DNA of 64,000 nucleotides from Adiantum capillus-veneris (taxonomy: Eukaryota; Streptophyta; Polypodiopsida; Polypodiales; Pteridaceae): contig CM043969.1 of NCBI GenBank assembly GCA_014529385.2, positions 22,694,446 to 22,758,445 of the forward strand, written 5' to 3'. Position 1 is the first letter of the stretch. Each line of letters starts with the position of its first letter. The notes under the pieces were generated by a model. That model was not told the origin of the DNA and searched no databases. It saw nothing but the letters and a program-made list of their open reading frames with translations. This document shows positions 11,061 to 22,313 of this stretch, in pieces. Position numbers and translations under genes: made by a program.

Positions 11061-13154
11061 ATGGCAACGTCATCAACTAACATGGAGGAAAAGATTGCAT
11101 GCTCGTGCATGCTCTGCAAGTATCAAATCCTGCGCAAGCGTAGGATATGTAATGAGCATGTGCACAAGTACGGAGAGTTTGCTAGAGAAACCTTACAGAA
11201 TCTGCGATACGACTCCTACGGAACGGGCATTAATTTCCGTGACATAGCACCTACATCTGAGAGAGAGAGAAAAAAGATTATGCGTGAAGGTCCGACCAAT
11301 ATAGAGCCACGGATGGAAGCAGAAGAGGGCTTACAGACAGAAGACGACGGCATGGAGGAGATGTTGGATGCCTTCTTCCAGACAAGCGAGGAGAACGCGA
11401 ACGAAGCAACACCAGAAGCTGTGCGCCTATCTCCTGAAGACATGTTGAGAAAGTTGGCACATCAACCAATCTATGAAGGCGCCAAAATATCTGTGCTTCG
11501 TACTTGTCTGGCGTTTTTGAATCTTCAGTCAGATGCAAGCGTCACTGCTTTGTTTAGGTACGTAATTTACAAAAGAGATTTTCCGATTGCAACGGTGATG
11601 TGCTCGGAGAGCTTTAATTTTAATTTAATGTGGCTTAAACAGGTTATTGCGGGAGCAACTTCTCCCGGCTGGCAATGAAATGCCCCCCTCCAGGCCAGAC
11701 GCAAAGCAACTTCTGACCTTAGTTGGCTTGGACTACAACAAGATTCATGCATGTCCAAATGATTGCATTCTTTTTCGCAATGAATTCGCAGATTGTATGT
11801 CCTGTCCTAAGTGCGGAGCAATGCGCTACAAACAAGATGAAGTTGGCGAGACAGTGCCAGCTAAAGTGTTGCGGCATTTCCCTATTATTCCTAGGATAAA
11901 AAGCATGTTTCGTTGTGGTTCCATTGCAAAGTTGATGCGGTGGCATTCTACGAATAGATCCACTGACGCAACATTTAGTGCCCGCTGATTCTAAGGCTTG
12001 GAGGCACATTGAAGATACCTGACCACATTTTAAGAGTGAACCACGCAATTTGCGTTTGGGCATGGCAATGGATGGAGTCAATCCATTTGGCTTGAGAAGC
12101 TCGTCATGGAGCACTTGGCCTGTGTGCCTTATCAATTACAACCTCCCGCCGTGGCTTGCCGTACTGGGGTGATCTACTAATTAACCATTTGCTGGATCCA
12201 ATGCATATATTCAAGAATGTGGGAGAGCTCCTCTGAAAGACAATCATGGGAATGAAAGACAATCGAGCTTCACGAGATGATTTGCAGTCGGTTGGAAAGA
12301 TGCCAGAGCTGTGGCCTTTCACCAATGCAGCTGGTCAAACAAAACTTCCAAGAGCGCCATGGGTATTGCTAAAAAACGAAGAGCGACAAGTGAAAAGGGT
12401 GATTTCACAGTTCAGGACGCCAACAGGATATATGCGATGTCTCAAGACAGCATTCACCCGTGACGATCAACTGTCAGGGTTGAAATCGCACGACTGGCAT
12501 AAGTTCTTGCAATTCATTCTTCCAATTGCGATCAAGGGGTGTTTAACGAAGGAAGTGCGGACCTGCATATACAAGATTTCAGAGCTAGTTCGGTGGATCT
12601 CTTCCAAGGAGATACGGGAGGAATCTATTACAGTCACAAGGGCTAACTCCATTGAGGCAGTTTGCATGATTGAGAAGTATCTACCCACGAGCTGCCTAAC
12701 TATCCAAATGCACTTGCTCGTCCATGTAGTAGATGAGGTTGCAGTGGCAGGTACAGTCCACAGCCGTTGGATGTTCTTTCTAGAGCGGTTCATGAAAACA
12801 CTTAAGGGTTTTGTTCACCAAAAAGCGCGTCAAGAGGGGAGCATGGCAGAAGGAACACAACAAATTGACAGCAGAAGAAACACGTTTGACAGTGGGGTAA
12901 TGGTTAGTTTCATGCAAAAGAGCAGGGCCAGTGCTAGAGACACGAATGAGAGCACTAGCAACCTGGATTACTGTGGTCTGGTGTCAGATATCCTGAAAGT
13001 AAGCTTCAGGTGGTTTGAGATGTTTTTGTTGGATGTGAAGTGGTTCAAGGTGATTACTTCTGGTTGCAATGCAACGGCACGCAGAGATGGAAACAAACTT
13101 GTGCAAATAGATTCTACAAAGACTTGGACAGATGCAAATAGATCTTATCGATGA
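11061..13154 (+). pseudogene. CACTA tnp2-type transposase, frameshifted with missing core
   Basis: Exon 1 (11061-11557) encodes the N-terminal region with a Cys cluster, CSCMLCKYQ. A GT-AG intron at 11558-11642 joins in frame to exon 2, which holds LVGLDYNKIHACPNDCILFR and CMSCPKCGAMRYK, the hallmark of plant tnp2 (Transposase_21) proteins. After a frameshift near 11970 comes RLGMAMDGVNPFG, with an in-frame stop before it. The frame then reaches the PPWLAVLG region and jumps at about 12175 to LLDPMHIFKNVGE, skipping the central catalytic part. From 12246 a 302-codon frame covers the conserved C-terminal region (LKSHDWHKFLQFILPIAIKG, RWMFFLERFMKTLKG). The protein would normally cut the CACTA ends; this copy cannot be active. 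Confidence 0.88.
11558..11642 (+). other. predicted intron in tnp2 gene
   Basis: The 85-bp segment starts GTACGT and ends AAACAG. Removing it joins TTT-AG to G-TTA-TTG in frame and gives an uninterrupted tnp2-like protein. Unspliced, the frame stops at 11676-11678. Splicing is inferred from the sequence. Confidence 0.7.
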
Positions 13155-13268
13155 TGCCTCACTCGTCGAGGCCTAGGCTTGTAAGTGTTTGTGTGAAGAC
13201 TTTGATTTAAAATTAAGGTTAAAGTTAATTTAAACAACTGTGTTCTGACGCTTTATTTTACTTTCTTT

Positions 13269-13845
13269 GTGCAGGACTTTAGTATGGCAGACGAGATTCT
13301 AGATCCCGCTTCCATGAGTGCAGATGCATTCATGGGCTTCGTTACACGGATGACGCCTGCTCAGATGGCAGAGGCTTCTCAATACTGGGTAACCAGAGGC
13401 ACGGGTACTACACCTCCGGGATTCACACCCGAGGGTCCGATGCCTAGGGGGTGGACGCCTATGGGTATGATGCCTTCTTCTCCCATCATGGCCGCTTCGA
13501 CATGGATAGAGTCGGGACTGAGATGCGACAACGGATTTGCCAGCTCGTGGAGCTACAATTTTCGACCAGCATTCTGACGTCTTGGGATCAACAAGAAAAG
13601 GAAAAAGTCACTTACATAGTGGAGACCATCCTGAGAGAGTACCAGCCTGCTCCGGGTTCTTCCGTTGTTTCGGCGCGGTGGATCAAGGGTGTTGCATGGG
13701 ACACCATCAAACATCGATGAGATGCAGCTCGGAAGGCTTTCAGGACCAGCTCACCGAAGCGTTCGGGCATCCCACACGAGACGTGGCTGCAGATCAGGGA
13801 GGATGAGCGGACAGCGGCCACGCGGTTCAGACAACAGCGTTTCTA
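13269..13845 (+). pseudogene. CACTA second ORF (possible TNP1/TnpA-like protein)
   Basis: Downstream of tnp2, after a TTTGTGCAG 3' splice-like site ending at 13274, an open frame reads MADEILDPASMSADAFMGFV. It continues in a shifted frame from about 13451 (RVGTEMRQRICQLVELQF, EKEKVTYIVETILREY) and in another after about 13715 (ETWLQIREDERTAATRFRQQ). Position and composition fit the second protein of En/Spm-type elements, which binds subterminal repeats. Sequence similarity is not obvious to me, so the assignment rests on context. Two frame changes suggest decay or unrecognised introns. Confidence 0.5.
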
Positions 13846-14225
13846 ATCCAATCTTAACTATGGCATTTTTTAAAACGCGATGAATCATGTATTCTTATTA
13901 CTTTGATTTTTGTATAAATGCAGAATCTTGCGATGCATCGAGCGCCATCACGCGAGGAGGAGTTAGATGGATATCGCAGAGGTATCTATGAAGTACAGAA
14001 TGATCTTGAAGCTTAAGGAGAGCCTGTAGACTGGGAGGCCTTACAGTCTCGCTGATTGCTTGAGGTGAGACGTTAATATGCGTGAGTTGATTTAATTAAG
14101 TTAGTATATGTGAAGTAATATCAATACTAATTTTGTGAGTTGTCCTATGTGCAGGTTGTGACGCCTAGTCATTAGTGGACCAGATTTCATCTATATGCTT
14201 TGTGAGACACAGACACGCTTCTGTG

Positions 14226-14500
14226 TCTCTTTTTTGTACAAACAGTTAGTGTTCAGACAGTTATTATTTCCCTTATGGTTATGATTATTGTCATTGTCAT
14301 TGTATAGACAGTTATTGTTTCTCTTTCTGGTTATGCTTATGGTTATTGTTAATTTTGTTTATGGTTATGGTTATCTGCATTATGGTTTTGATCAAAGTGG
14401 TTATAGCCGGTTATGGTTATGCTTTTAAGTTATGGTTATGGTTCGTTATGGTTATGCTTTTAAGTTATGGCTATGCTTTTCAGTTGGTATGGTTGTCTTT
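14226..14500. repeat. GGTTAT-rich degenerate simple repeat
   Basis: GTTATGGTTATG and GTTATTGTTTCT words recur with drift. A longer unit, 'ggttatgcttttaagttatgg', occurs at least twice. It lies between the second CACTA ORF and the right subterminal repeats. Confidence 0.8.
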
Positions 14501-14749
14501 TATTGGCCTTAAATCTCATGTGAGATCCTACATGGATAGCATGTAGGAGGTGTATACATGATATGGTTTTTTTTGAAAAGTTTATGTAAAAACAAAGGGA
14601 ACTCTGCCGAAATTTCTGCGCGCGGGAGCATGGTTGATATTTTGGTGTTGCTCGCTTTCTTGGGCAGAGGGCAGGAAGTCTGGCTGTGGCTGTGTCCATC
14701 TTTTAACTGGGCACAGGCCAGGCTACCTTCCCTCTGCCCAAGAATTTTT

Positions 14750-14890
14750 TTTCTGCTATGGTCGTCACTATGTGCGTTGCTATGCACGTCGCTATCCACG
14801 TCGCTATCCGCGTCGCTATCCGCGTCGCTAATAGCGACTGGTTTCACAGCGACGCAGATAGCGACGGGCCGCGTCGATATCTGCGTCGAT
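14750..14890 (-). repeat. CACTA right subterminal repeats
   Basis: Near-tandem units of the type ACGTCGCTATCC or GCGTCGCTATCC are followed by inverted counterparts (AGCGACGCAGATAGCGACG, GCGTCGATATCTGCGTCGAT). They mirror the left end and end 20 bases before the terminal repeat. Confidence 0.75.
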
Positions 14891-14902
14891 AACACGTTTT
14901 TT

Positions 14903-14912
14903 TGTTGTAGTG
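14903..14912 (-). repeat. CACTA right terminal inverted repeat
   Basis: TGTTGTAGTG, followed by the duplicated target AAG at 14913-14915. Confidence 0.95.
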
Positions 14913-16443
14913 AAGGGGATCAACATGCTTTCAATAGGTCTCATGAGATTCTTGGATACAAGAAAGGCTAAACAACCGACCTTATCGCAAATGGAGATTC
15001 CCACGGTAAGTCCGATGGATCCCCCATATGTTGTTTCGCCAGGGGTCTCGGTGCAATCTGAGCCCACAAGTGATAGCTTTACCTTTCCAAGTCTAGCTCA
15101 TCTTTCCCTTGATGACACCACGGCTACCATGCCTTCCCTAATGACGGGCATGCCGAGAAACACGCCATGGACCTCATTTGTTAGTAAAGCACCACTACAT
15201 GGTAGCTCAATGCCTTCAACAATACCTACAAGTGTGTACCAATCTATGCATCTATGGGTCATCGCACTCATGTAGTCCCTACCCCTCCCATTGTTTCAAC
15301 TACCTATGCTCCTCAACCACAACACCCAAGCTCTTATTTCCATCGGACCATACCAGCTAGCATTAGCATGTCACATCCGACATCTGCTATGCCTAGGGCC
15401 ACACATATGAACTTTGGGCCACCACATGGCACAACATCGTACCCAACGTGGAATCCAAGGGCTTCCTATGCACCAAGCCCAATGCCAATACCTACTCCAC
15501 ATGTAGTCTCTGGAGCACCTTCACCCACGGTGCCTGCTCACTTAGGTGACTTGGTAACATTTGCTCAAGCTATTGGTCGATCTATTGCTGAGAATATGCG
15601 TAACACACCTGATAGAGAGCCTAGAAGTAAGGCAGTACAAATAGCCAAGCTCACACAAAAATTTAGTGGAGACGAGGATGTGAGAAAGCATATCGAAGTG
15701 TTTGAACAAATATGCGATTCTCTAGAAGAACACAATGACCTGCATAAGAGTAATGCTTTAAGCCTAATCTTAAGTGGAAAGGCAGGAGATTGGTATAGAA
15801 CCCTAAGGGTGAAAGAAAAAACGATTTACCCTACTCTTAGGAGACTGTTCTTGAAAGAATACATACGAGAGGGAGTGCTTTGGGGTGTAGCCTCTCAGCT
15901 CTAGAAAGCCCAATGAGAGGAAGGAGAGTCGATGAGAGACTTTATTAGTCGCTTGAAGCATTTGAATTCTTGTTGTAATCCAAATGGGAGCTTCAATAAT
16001 AATCAATTGCTTGATAAATTCATTAGGGGATTATGACATGAGGATATCTACAATGGACTAGTCATTAGAGGTATTATATTCTTGAGGAAAGAGACACGGC
16101 ATCAATTGCCCAATCTCAGAAAAAGAAGAAAACACGAAGGAAGAGATTGCAAAAAGCAGCGAAGTCAGACCCCAGTTCAAAGACCAACATAGGGACTGGT
16201 GACGACCCCGTATATATGAACGACGTTGAAGAGGATTCTGATTCAGGTGAAACCGTGGAGACCAAAATGACCACTAAGAAAGAAACCAACAAGGAAGATC
16301 TTCATGAGCCACAATGGACAGGATCCAAGAAGAAGATAGGAACTTATCCAAACCCTACAGAGGAGATCGAGGGAGTCAAGCAATTAAGGATTTTGGTAGA
16401 AGATACCCAAAGGGATCTAGAACCAGCACCTAGGCAAATCTAG
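14913..16443 (+). pseudogene. gag: gag C-terminal part of the gag/PR element
   Basis: Resumes the gag frame at AAG 14913. A frameshift near 15250 moves to the frame opening at 15254, with a Pro/Ser/Met-rich linker followed by IAKLTQKFSGDEDVRKHIEVF and ALSLILSGKAGDWYRTL, a Ty3/gypsy retrotransposon gag domain. A TAG stop follows SQL at 15902-15904, but gag-like codons (ESMRDFISRLKHLNS) continue. A lysine- and acid-rich segment runs from 16147 to the stop at 16441-16443. No CCHC knuckle is seen. The stops and shifts mean that Gag could not be made from this copy. Confidence 0.82.
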
Positions 16444-16455
16444 ATTACAGACACC

Positions 16456-17346
16456 GTGTTCCCTACGCAACGACAACCTCACCAAGTCCATAGACCCTTA
16501 GCCATACCTAGTGTCATCCAAGAAGAAAGTGACTTAAAGTCATGGGAAAGTGGGCGTACTCACTTCTTGATGGAAAGAATGTTTACAGAGGGACTACCTG
16601 ATCCTATCAAAGAAATGGAGATCCCATCTACCCTACGTCAAGGGACTAAAGCCCAAAAGGTGCCGTTAAACATTGCCAAATTGATGGATTTCATGTCTTC
16701 AGAAGTTAGAACCACCATCATGTCCAAACTATGTAAAGACCCTGAGCTAGTCTCAGCTCTTCGAGCCTTCTTCAATGGAGAACTAAAGTTTGGGCTACCA
16801 CAATTTGCACAAATGGATGGAGCTAGGGAGATGCCAATAGAGGAGGAATACTTAGATCCACAACCCAACCTAGATGAGAACCTTGTTATAGAAATACCTG
16901 TTAACAAGTTGGGACAATACTTTGAGGGTGATGAATCCAATGCAACCATACCAATCACTACTAAGGGATTAATTGCGAAGGGAATCCTTGATGGTGGCAC
17001 TGAGGTTAGCATTGTGACTAAAACTTGCTGGGAAACTATGGGAAGATCTTACCTTGCGACCACAACCATAGTAGTGAAGATGGCCAATGGGTCTATAGTT
17101 AAACCTATTGGGATGCTAGAAGATCTCAAGATCAAGGTCTTTGGACATAAAATAAGAGTTACTTTCATTGTTATGGATTTATCCAAGCACACTATGGCAT
17201 CGGAGATGATCTTAGGACGTCCTTTCATGAGGGAAGCAAAAATGGTGCATGACTGGTCTAAAAACCATGTCTACCTGCAGTTCCAAGATTCTATCATTCG
17301 AGTGGATCTTGTAACTGGTCGAGCACATTCTCTAGGAAACACATAG
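16456..17346 (+). CDS. retropepsin-like aspartic protease ORF
   Basis: A 296-codon open frame, 12 bases after the gag stop. Around residue 179 it has ILDGGTEVSIVT, the active-site region; the usual D-T/S-G reads D-G-G, as seen in several plant gypsy protease-like domains. It is followed by VKMANGSIVKPIG and near residue 250 by EMILGRPFMREAKMVHDW, the typical second half of a plant gypsy protease fold. The first ~120 residues are an acidic, helical region of unknown role. The open frame is striking given the decayed gag beside it. It could be a relic or a recently coding region. Confidence 0.8.
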   Translation: MFPTQRQPHQVHRPLAIPSVIQEESDLKSWESGRTHFLMERMFTEGLPDPIKEMEIPSTLRQGTKAQKVPLNIAKLMDFMSSEVRTTIMSKLCKDPELVSALRAFFNGELKFGLPQFAQMDGAREMPIEEEYLDPQPNLDENLVIEIPVNKLGQYFEGDESNATIPITTKGLIAKGILDGGTEVSIVTKTCWETMGRSYLATTTIVVKMANGSIVKPIGMLEDLKIKVFGHKIRVTFIVMDLSKHTMASEMILGRPFMREAKMVHDWSKNHVYLQFQDSIIRVDLVTGRAHSLGNT

Positions 17347-18286
17347 ATCTGACACCACAGTTCACTCGGCCCCATTGTAGTATTGTTACACGTGTAAAGT
17401 GGACACTGGTGTTGGGGAAGATTCTCCTTATATGGATGTACCCCCTGGGATGACTGAGTTGGACAATGTGGATTGGGTCCACCTAGCGGCAACCATAGAC
17501 ACTTTTGGAAATAGGGGGACGACGTGGGTAACACCTGAGGGGGATGAAATGCCTGTGCCCTTAAATATGTTACAAGCAATGCATATAGCTTCTGACAAGA
17601 CTCATCCTAATATAACAAAGAAAGCATACAAGTGGGTCTCTAAATCTTCTTTAGCGACCATGGTTGATGCTAAAAAACAGAAGCCCACATTTTTGGCGCC
17701 TTGTAAGAAATGTCCCACTCGCTCCAAGAAATGTAAGGAAATGTGGCGTTGGATTCCTAAATGACTATTGGAAGCCCAAGGCTACTATCAAGGAAATGAT
17801 CAAATCTAGGTGCCAAAACGTAGATTGTGTTCTTACTTGTCACCTGACCCATGTGCGCCCAATCCTTTAGCTCCAAAACAAATTGACGATTGTGGAAAGA
17901 AAAAAATCACAAAATGCTACACACCCGCTCCAGAGCTAGTTTGGGTACCTAAGAAAGAACAATTTGTTCCACCTAGCTCAGGAAGGGGGGAGTCCCATGA
18001 AGATTCTAGCTCCTCATGTAATGCATCCATAGAGGTAAAAGCTTCTCCACAGCCTCCACCTACAATAGTGGACCTCCATAAAGCTACAAAGGAATCCACA
18101 CCTCCTAGTACTATTCAAGAATCACTTGATGAACCACTTCAAGTTCGATCCTCTAAGAGTACCTTACCACCCTTGCAACTCGACAGGACACCTAAGGTAA
18201 TAGAAAACTACTGGCAAAAATCCTCACCTATTACCAACTGGAACAATTGGTTTCAAAGGGTGACGATCACATTTCAAATGGTATGA
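17347..18286 (+). pseudogene. third ORF region of the gag/PR element, unknown function
   Basis: Two open segments in different frames, 17399-17764 and 17810-18286, follow the protease. The first contains VTPEGDEMPVPLNMLQAMHIA and ends with a basic Cys cluster, CKKCPTRSKKC. The second is Pro/Ser-rich (KASPQPPPTIVDLHKATKES). Neither shows RT, RNase H or integrase motifs, although this is where pol would be expected. It may be a retained non-pol segment or unrelated sequence captured by the element. Confidence 0.45.
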
Positions 18287-18293
18287 TCTACCC

Positions 18294-18440
18294 AAGGAAG
18301 GGGGGAGTGTTTGCTCACAGTCTCATCATTCACTTACTCCCCTCTCAACCTTCCTCCCTGACCTCTCAATCTCCCAATCTTAGGGAATGTATATATAAAT
18401 CCTTATACTCACAGAAAACAAAAAAAATAAAGAGCAAGAG
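18294..18440 (+). other. internal PPT-like tract, TG start and TATA box (unresolved)
   Basis: AAGGAAGGGGGGAG (18294-18307) is followed at once by TGTTTGCTCACAG, a TATATAAAT box near 18391 and an AATAAA near 18429. This resembles the start of a 3' LTR, but no matching copy is seen upstream. It may be the end of a 5'-truncated inner element or a chance arrangement. Confidence 0.35.
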
Positions 18441-19915
18441 CAATTAGCAAACGAGTAGCACAATAAAAGTCAAAACATTGACTTAGACCTACACATTCAC
18501 ATCCGGTATACTGAAACAGAAACCTATGTCATCAAACACCTTTGATCCTCATCACTCGAGTGATGGAGGGTAGGTAGGATTATTACAATAGGAGTGTTTC
18601 TATTTTAGAGTTGAGTGATTAGCAAAGTTCTTTCTTCCCACTAATGTGCCTCCTAGAGGTATTCTTTGTGTTTCCTAGTGTGTACAGGAACGTGTTGCTG
18701 TTGTTAGGATTTGGACCTTCATGGAATCTTTCTCTCGTTCACACTTCAAATCAAGCACGACCATAAACACAAACAGGTGTTTCTTGTCCATTAGCATTGC
18801 CCCTTATCTTTTTGCATCCATGTTTGTCTGCTTTAATTGTGATTGGTAGCATAATATCCAACACATTTGCTTAGTATCAAACATTAAATTCAATGTAATT
18901 TTTTGTCATAATCACTTGTCTAGGTTTAAAAATCAAGTAGTCCGACTAAGCGAGTTTGACCCAGCTAGGCATTAGAGATCTTCTCTTAATACCATGGGGA
19001 ATGCCTTCCTAATAATCAATGGCTACTTAGGTTCTTAATCCGATTTAGGCAGCATTGTGTGAAATGTACTAGGGCTTTCTAGTGGGCTTAGTCCCTATTG
19101 ACCTTTACTTAAGTATTATAAATGGAGTTTACTAATGTGATGAGCCTGGGGAGGGTAACAGTGTTATATGACCCCCCAAAGTTACAAAATTAAAATGCTG
19201 AAAATGAACAAACAAAAAATCAAAGTGCCACAAAGTAAAATCTTAAGCTGGAAGAGAAACCTCAGCTTGATTTGGTACTCCACTCACATGTATCGCCTAT
19301 GGTACTAGAGCCCTAGAGGTTCCCAGTGTAGACACTTTTCCTTGAAAAGAAAAAACCCAAGGCATACAAAATAAGCACACACATCAAAATCGAAACAATG
19401 TGAAAAGACTTTGGGGGGCCAAAGAAAAGGAAATAAATCAGGCGATGATTTCATGAGCAATTCCTTTTATCGTAGCTTAACTACAAGGTCTTCTAGGTAT
19501 AGCCTCTAGTCAGCCCGCAGACATGAAATACTTGGCTCTCATGATTAAACAACTTAACTGACCGGAGAAAATTGAGAAGCTTGCCCATGGTATTAATAGT
19601 CGATCTTTAGTGCCTTTCGATCATTAAATTAGTGACCCTAGACTTTTTTAATTTTTTACCTTTACAACTGTTTATGCGTTTGATTATACTGCAATTTAAT
19701 GTTTATTGCTGAAAAATGGTTTAGAATTCTGCTACGAATCAATTTGTCTGCCTAAAACTGCGTATGCTTTTTAATTGTATATGAGAATGCAATTACTGTG
19801 CCAATGTTGTTTATTTTGCAGTGTCTGAAGGCTAAGGACATTTATCTCAAATGCTCTTCCACCTCAATGAACGAGTGTCAACTCAATAGCTTCCGAGGAC
19901 GAAATCTACATCAGC
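18441..19915 (+). other. non-coding 3' internal region of the gag/PR element
   Basis: I see no coding sequence until the last ~120 bases. One frame just before the PPT reads SEDEIYISKGG, which could be the C-terminal tail of a lost polyprotein. A 10-bp inverted pair, CCCCCCAAAG (19172-19181) and CTTTGGGGGG (19409-19418), lies within. Confidence 0.5.
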
Positions 19916-19923
19916 AAGGGGGG
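19916..19923 (+). other. polypurine tract
   Basis: AAGGGGGG two bases before the TG of the 3' LTR, the expected place for plus-strand priming in an LTR retrotransposon. It is absent from the corresponding position upstream of the 5' LTR. Confidence 0.8.
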
Positions 19924-19925
19924 CA

Positions 19926-20226
19926 TGTTAACCCTCGCGCACATTCCTATCACCTACAACGGGTGCTGTATTATTTATTTGGTAGAGTCAGGTACCGGGG
20001 TTGTCGGTCCAATAGGAAAAGGATAAGAGTGATTGGTCGATGAGAGGCGTACTCTAACTGGAACATTCAAGGGATTAGTTGGCTAAGCATGGGCGCCCAA
20101 GTGTGAATGGGGCGAGCTCATATAAAAGTCAACTAAACCTAAAATTTACTTATTCTCTCATTGGTGCAATTGAAGAGTGCTCTTGCTCCATCTCTATCTT
20201 CTTCTTCTTCATCTCCTTGTGTGTGT

Positions 20227-20322
<96 letters not shown>

Positions 20323-20563
20323 GCGATCGAGCATTTCAACGACGGCACGGTGGTAGCGAAGTGGTTGAGCGCGGCGCAACAGCGGCTCCTTCTTCTTCGC
20401 GGCTAGGAATCCTTCACGACAGCAAGCGTAGAGCGGTGAGTGACACACCATTGCCATGTTTGAGCTTACTAGTTTAGGCTTGTTGTGTGCTTGGAGCCAT
20501 TTGTGGCTCGCACACAGTGTATCGGCAAGTTCCTTGCATTGACACGTGCGACAGACGCACACA
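19926..20563 (+). repeat. 3' LTR of the gag/PR element
   Basis: Homologous to 7088-7733, with TATA at 20121-20126 and (GA)n at 20231-20313. It ends CACACA before the duplicated GTTTT (20564-20568). A three-base gap and scattered substitutions separate it from the 5' copy. Confidence 0.92.
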
Positions 20564-20568
20564 GTTTT

Positions 20569-21650
20569 CTTCATTTTGCAATGCAAGGTCAAAATAGTAA
20601 GCCAAACGAAGTTATGTTCGCTAATTGTGAAGCTTATATCTCTCAAATGGAAGATCATGCATATTTTCTTGACTGCAAACAAGAGCAAAGGTGAGATGCA
20701 AGGCGTTGATTCATAATTTTTTTGAAGTGTTTATGGAGTTCCTTGCAACTGAAAAATGATCTTGAAAGTGCTCAGATTGAGGAGGAGTTTATTGATTTTT
20801 TTTGTCTTGCAGTCAAACTCAGATTTTTATGATGTTTTTGAATAGGAACTTGAGAAAACTAATGTGGGTTTGCAAAATTTGTGTAAGATGACGCTAATAC
20901 TCCGTTTTGTAGCTCTAAATCAATTCAGATTGAACCAAAAGAAGATCAGATTTGTTGTTTCCTGAATTTGCAAAATGAAGAAAGTGGGTTTTTGGAGCCT
21001 AAATCAAATTTCAAAGCAAAGTATCAGTGTCCTAAGATGTTGCAGATGATGAAGAAGCATTGCTTGATGGTTGCAAAGCGATTTCTTCATCTTGAAACCA
21101 ATAGGTCATTAGGAGGTGAAATCAGATTTGTTGGAAGTGTTATTTACTACAAATCTGTGGCTAAAGTTAATTATGGAGATGCATACCAACTGCACAAGCT
21201 TATTCTCAAACTTAAAAGTTGCAGATACTCAAAATTTTTGAGTTTTTCAAGATCAGATCTCTATGTCTGAAGTGCATGTTGCTGATTTTCTCAATGTAGA
21301 AATTGCAAATCAGATTTTGTAGATGCAAGATCTTGAGGATGATGAATCAATGATCCATATTTCGTATTGTTTAAATCAGATTTTGTAGATTGATGATCAG
21401 GCAAAGATAGTTTTTCCCTAATTTTGCAAGTGGAAATCAAAGGATCTGATATTCTGGATTTTTTTCATGAAAAAATTATAGGATTTGTTGAGTGGAATGA
21501 TTGTTTCATATGGAAGCAAGTGTTTTGTCTCATATTTGCCTAAAATGTTTGATTTTTAACAATAAATATTTATGGATCATGTGGATAATCTTTTATTTGG
21601 ATGTAAGGAACATTATGTCTTTATGCACAGGTTGTTGAAGGCTGAATATG
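20569..21650 (+). other. right flank of the gag/PR insertion with unknown ORFs
   Basis: This DNA was contiguous with 7087 before the insertion. The longest frame, 20968-21270 (100 codons), reads YQCPKMLQMMKKHCLMVAKRF and GGEIRFVGSVIYYKSVAK. It has no domain I recognise. A frame at 20485-20694 starts inside the LTR and is not independent. It may belong with the CCHC ORF at 6328. Confidence 0.4.
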
Positions 21651-21699
21651 CAGATTTTGAAATTTAAGGAGGTTTGAAGATACAAGAGTACGCCCTCTA

Positions 21700-22313
21700 C
21701 TTCAAGCACATTATCCCCTCTAGCAATAAAATCATCCACATAGATGCATTTAGCACAATTCCTGCTTCATTCTTCCGCACATACAATGAACGGTCTGCAT
21801 CAGACATCTCAAGGCCCAATGAAATGAGGAATACCACAATCCTGTTATACCAAGCCCTAGGTGTTACTTCAGCTCATACAATGATTTCTTTAAACTGCAT
21901 ACAAGGTTATGTAGCCTCATATTTGCATAAATTTGTGGCTTCTTCATATACATAGTTTCCTCTAAGTCTCCATTCAAAAACCCCTTCTTTACATTCATTT
22001 GTTTCAACATCCATTTTAACATGGAAACCACTATAATAAATACATAAATAGTAGTCATCTTGGCTATAGGGCTGAACATCTCCTCATAATCAATCCCATA
22101 AGTTTGTGCATAACCTTTGGCCACAAGTCTAGCCTTGCATTTACTCACACTGCCATCAACATTATGCTTTATGTTGTATACCCACTTAATTACATCCAGT
22201 TGCCTTTTTTTCCTTTGGTAATGGAACCAACTCCCATGTTCCATTTGCATCAAGTGCAACCATCTCTTCATCCATAGCTTGCTACCATTTTTCATCTTTG
22301 ACAGCATCCTCAA
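21700..22313 (-). pseudogene. copia reverse transcriptase fragment
   Basis: The minus-strand frame from 22313 contains KWVYNIKHNVDGSVSKCKAR, LVAKGYAQTYGIDYEEMFSP and MNVKKGFLNGDLEETMYMKKP, all standard early motifs of copia RT. It ends LKKSLYELK at a stop near 21864. The following sequence continues the RT in shifted frames (LGLEMSDADRSLYV) toward the active-site region, but the YVDD motif itself is not intact. The enzyme would copy element RNA into DNA; this copy is dead. Confidence 0.9.

Noticed and set aside
14226-14500. Interstitial telomere repeat
   Set aside because: The words are GGTTAT/TTATGG and irregular, not the plant telomere unit TTTAGGG.
19172-19418. MITE with CCCCCCAAAG inverted ends
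   Set aside because: The inverted match is only about 10 bases and no target duplication is seen on the flanks.
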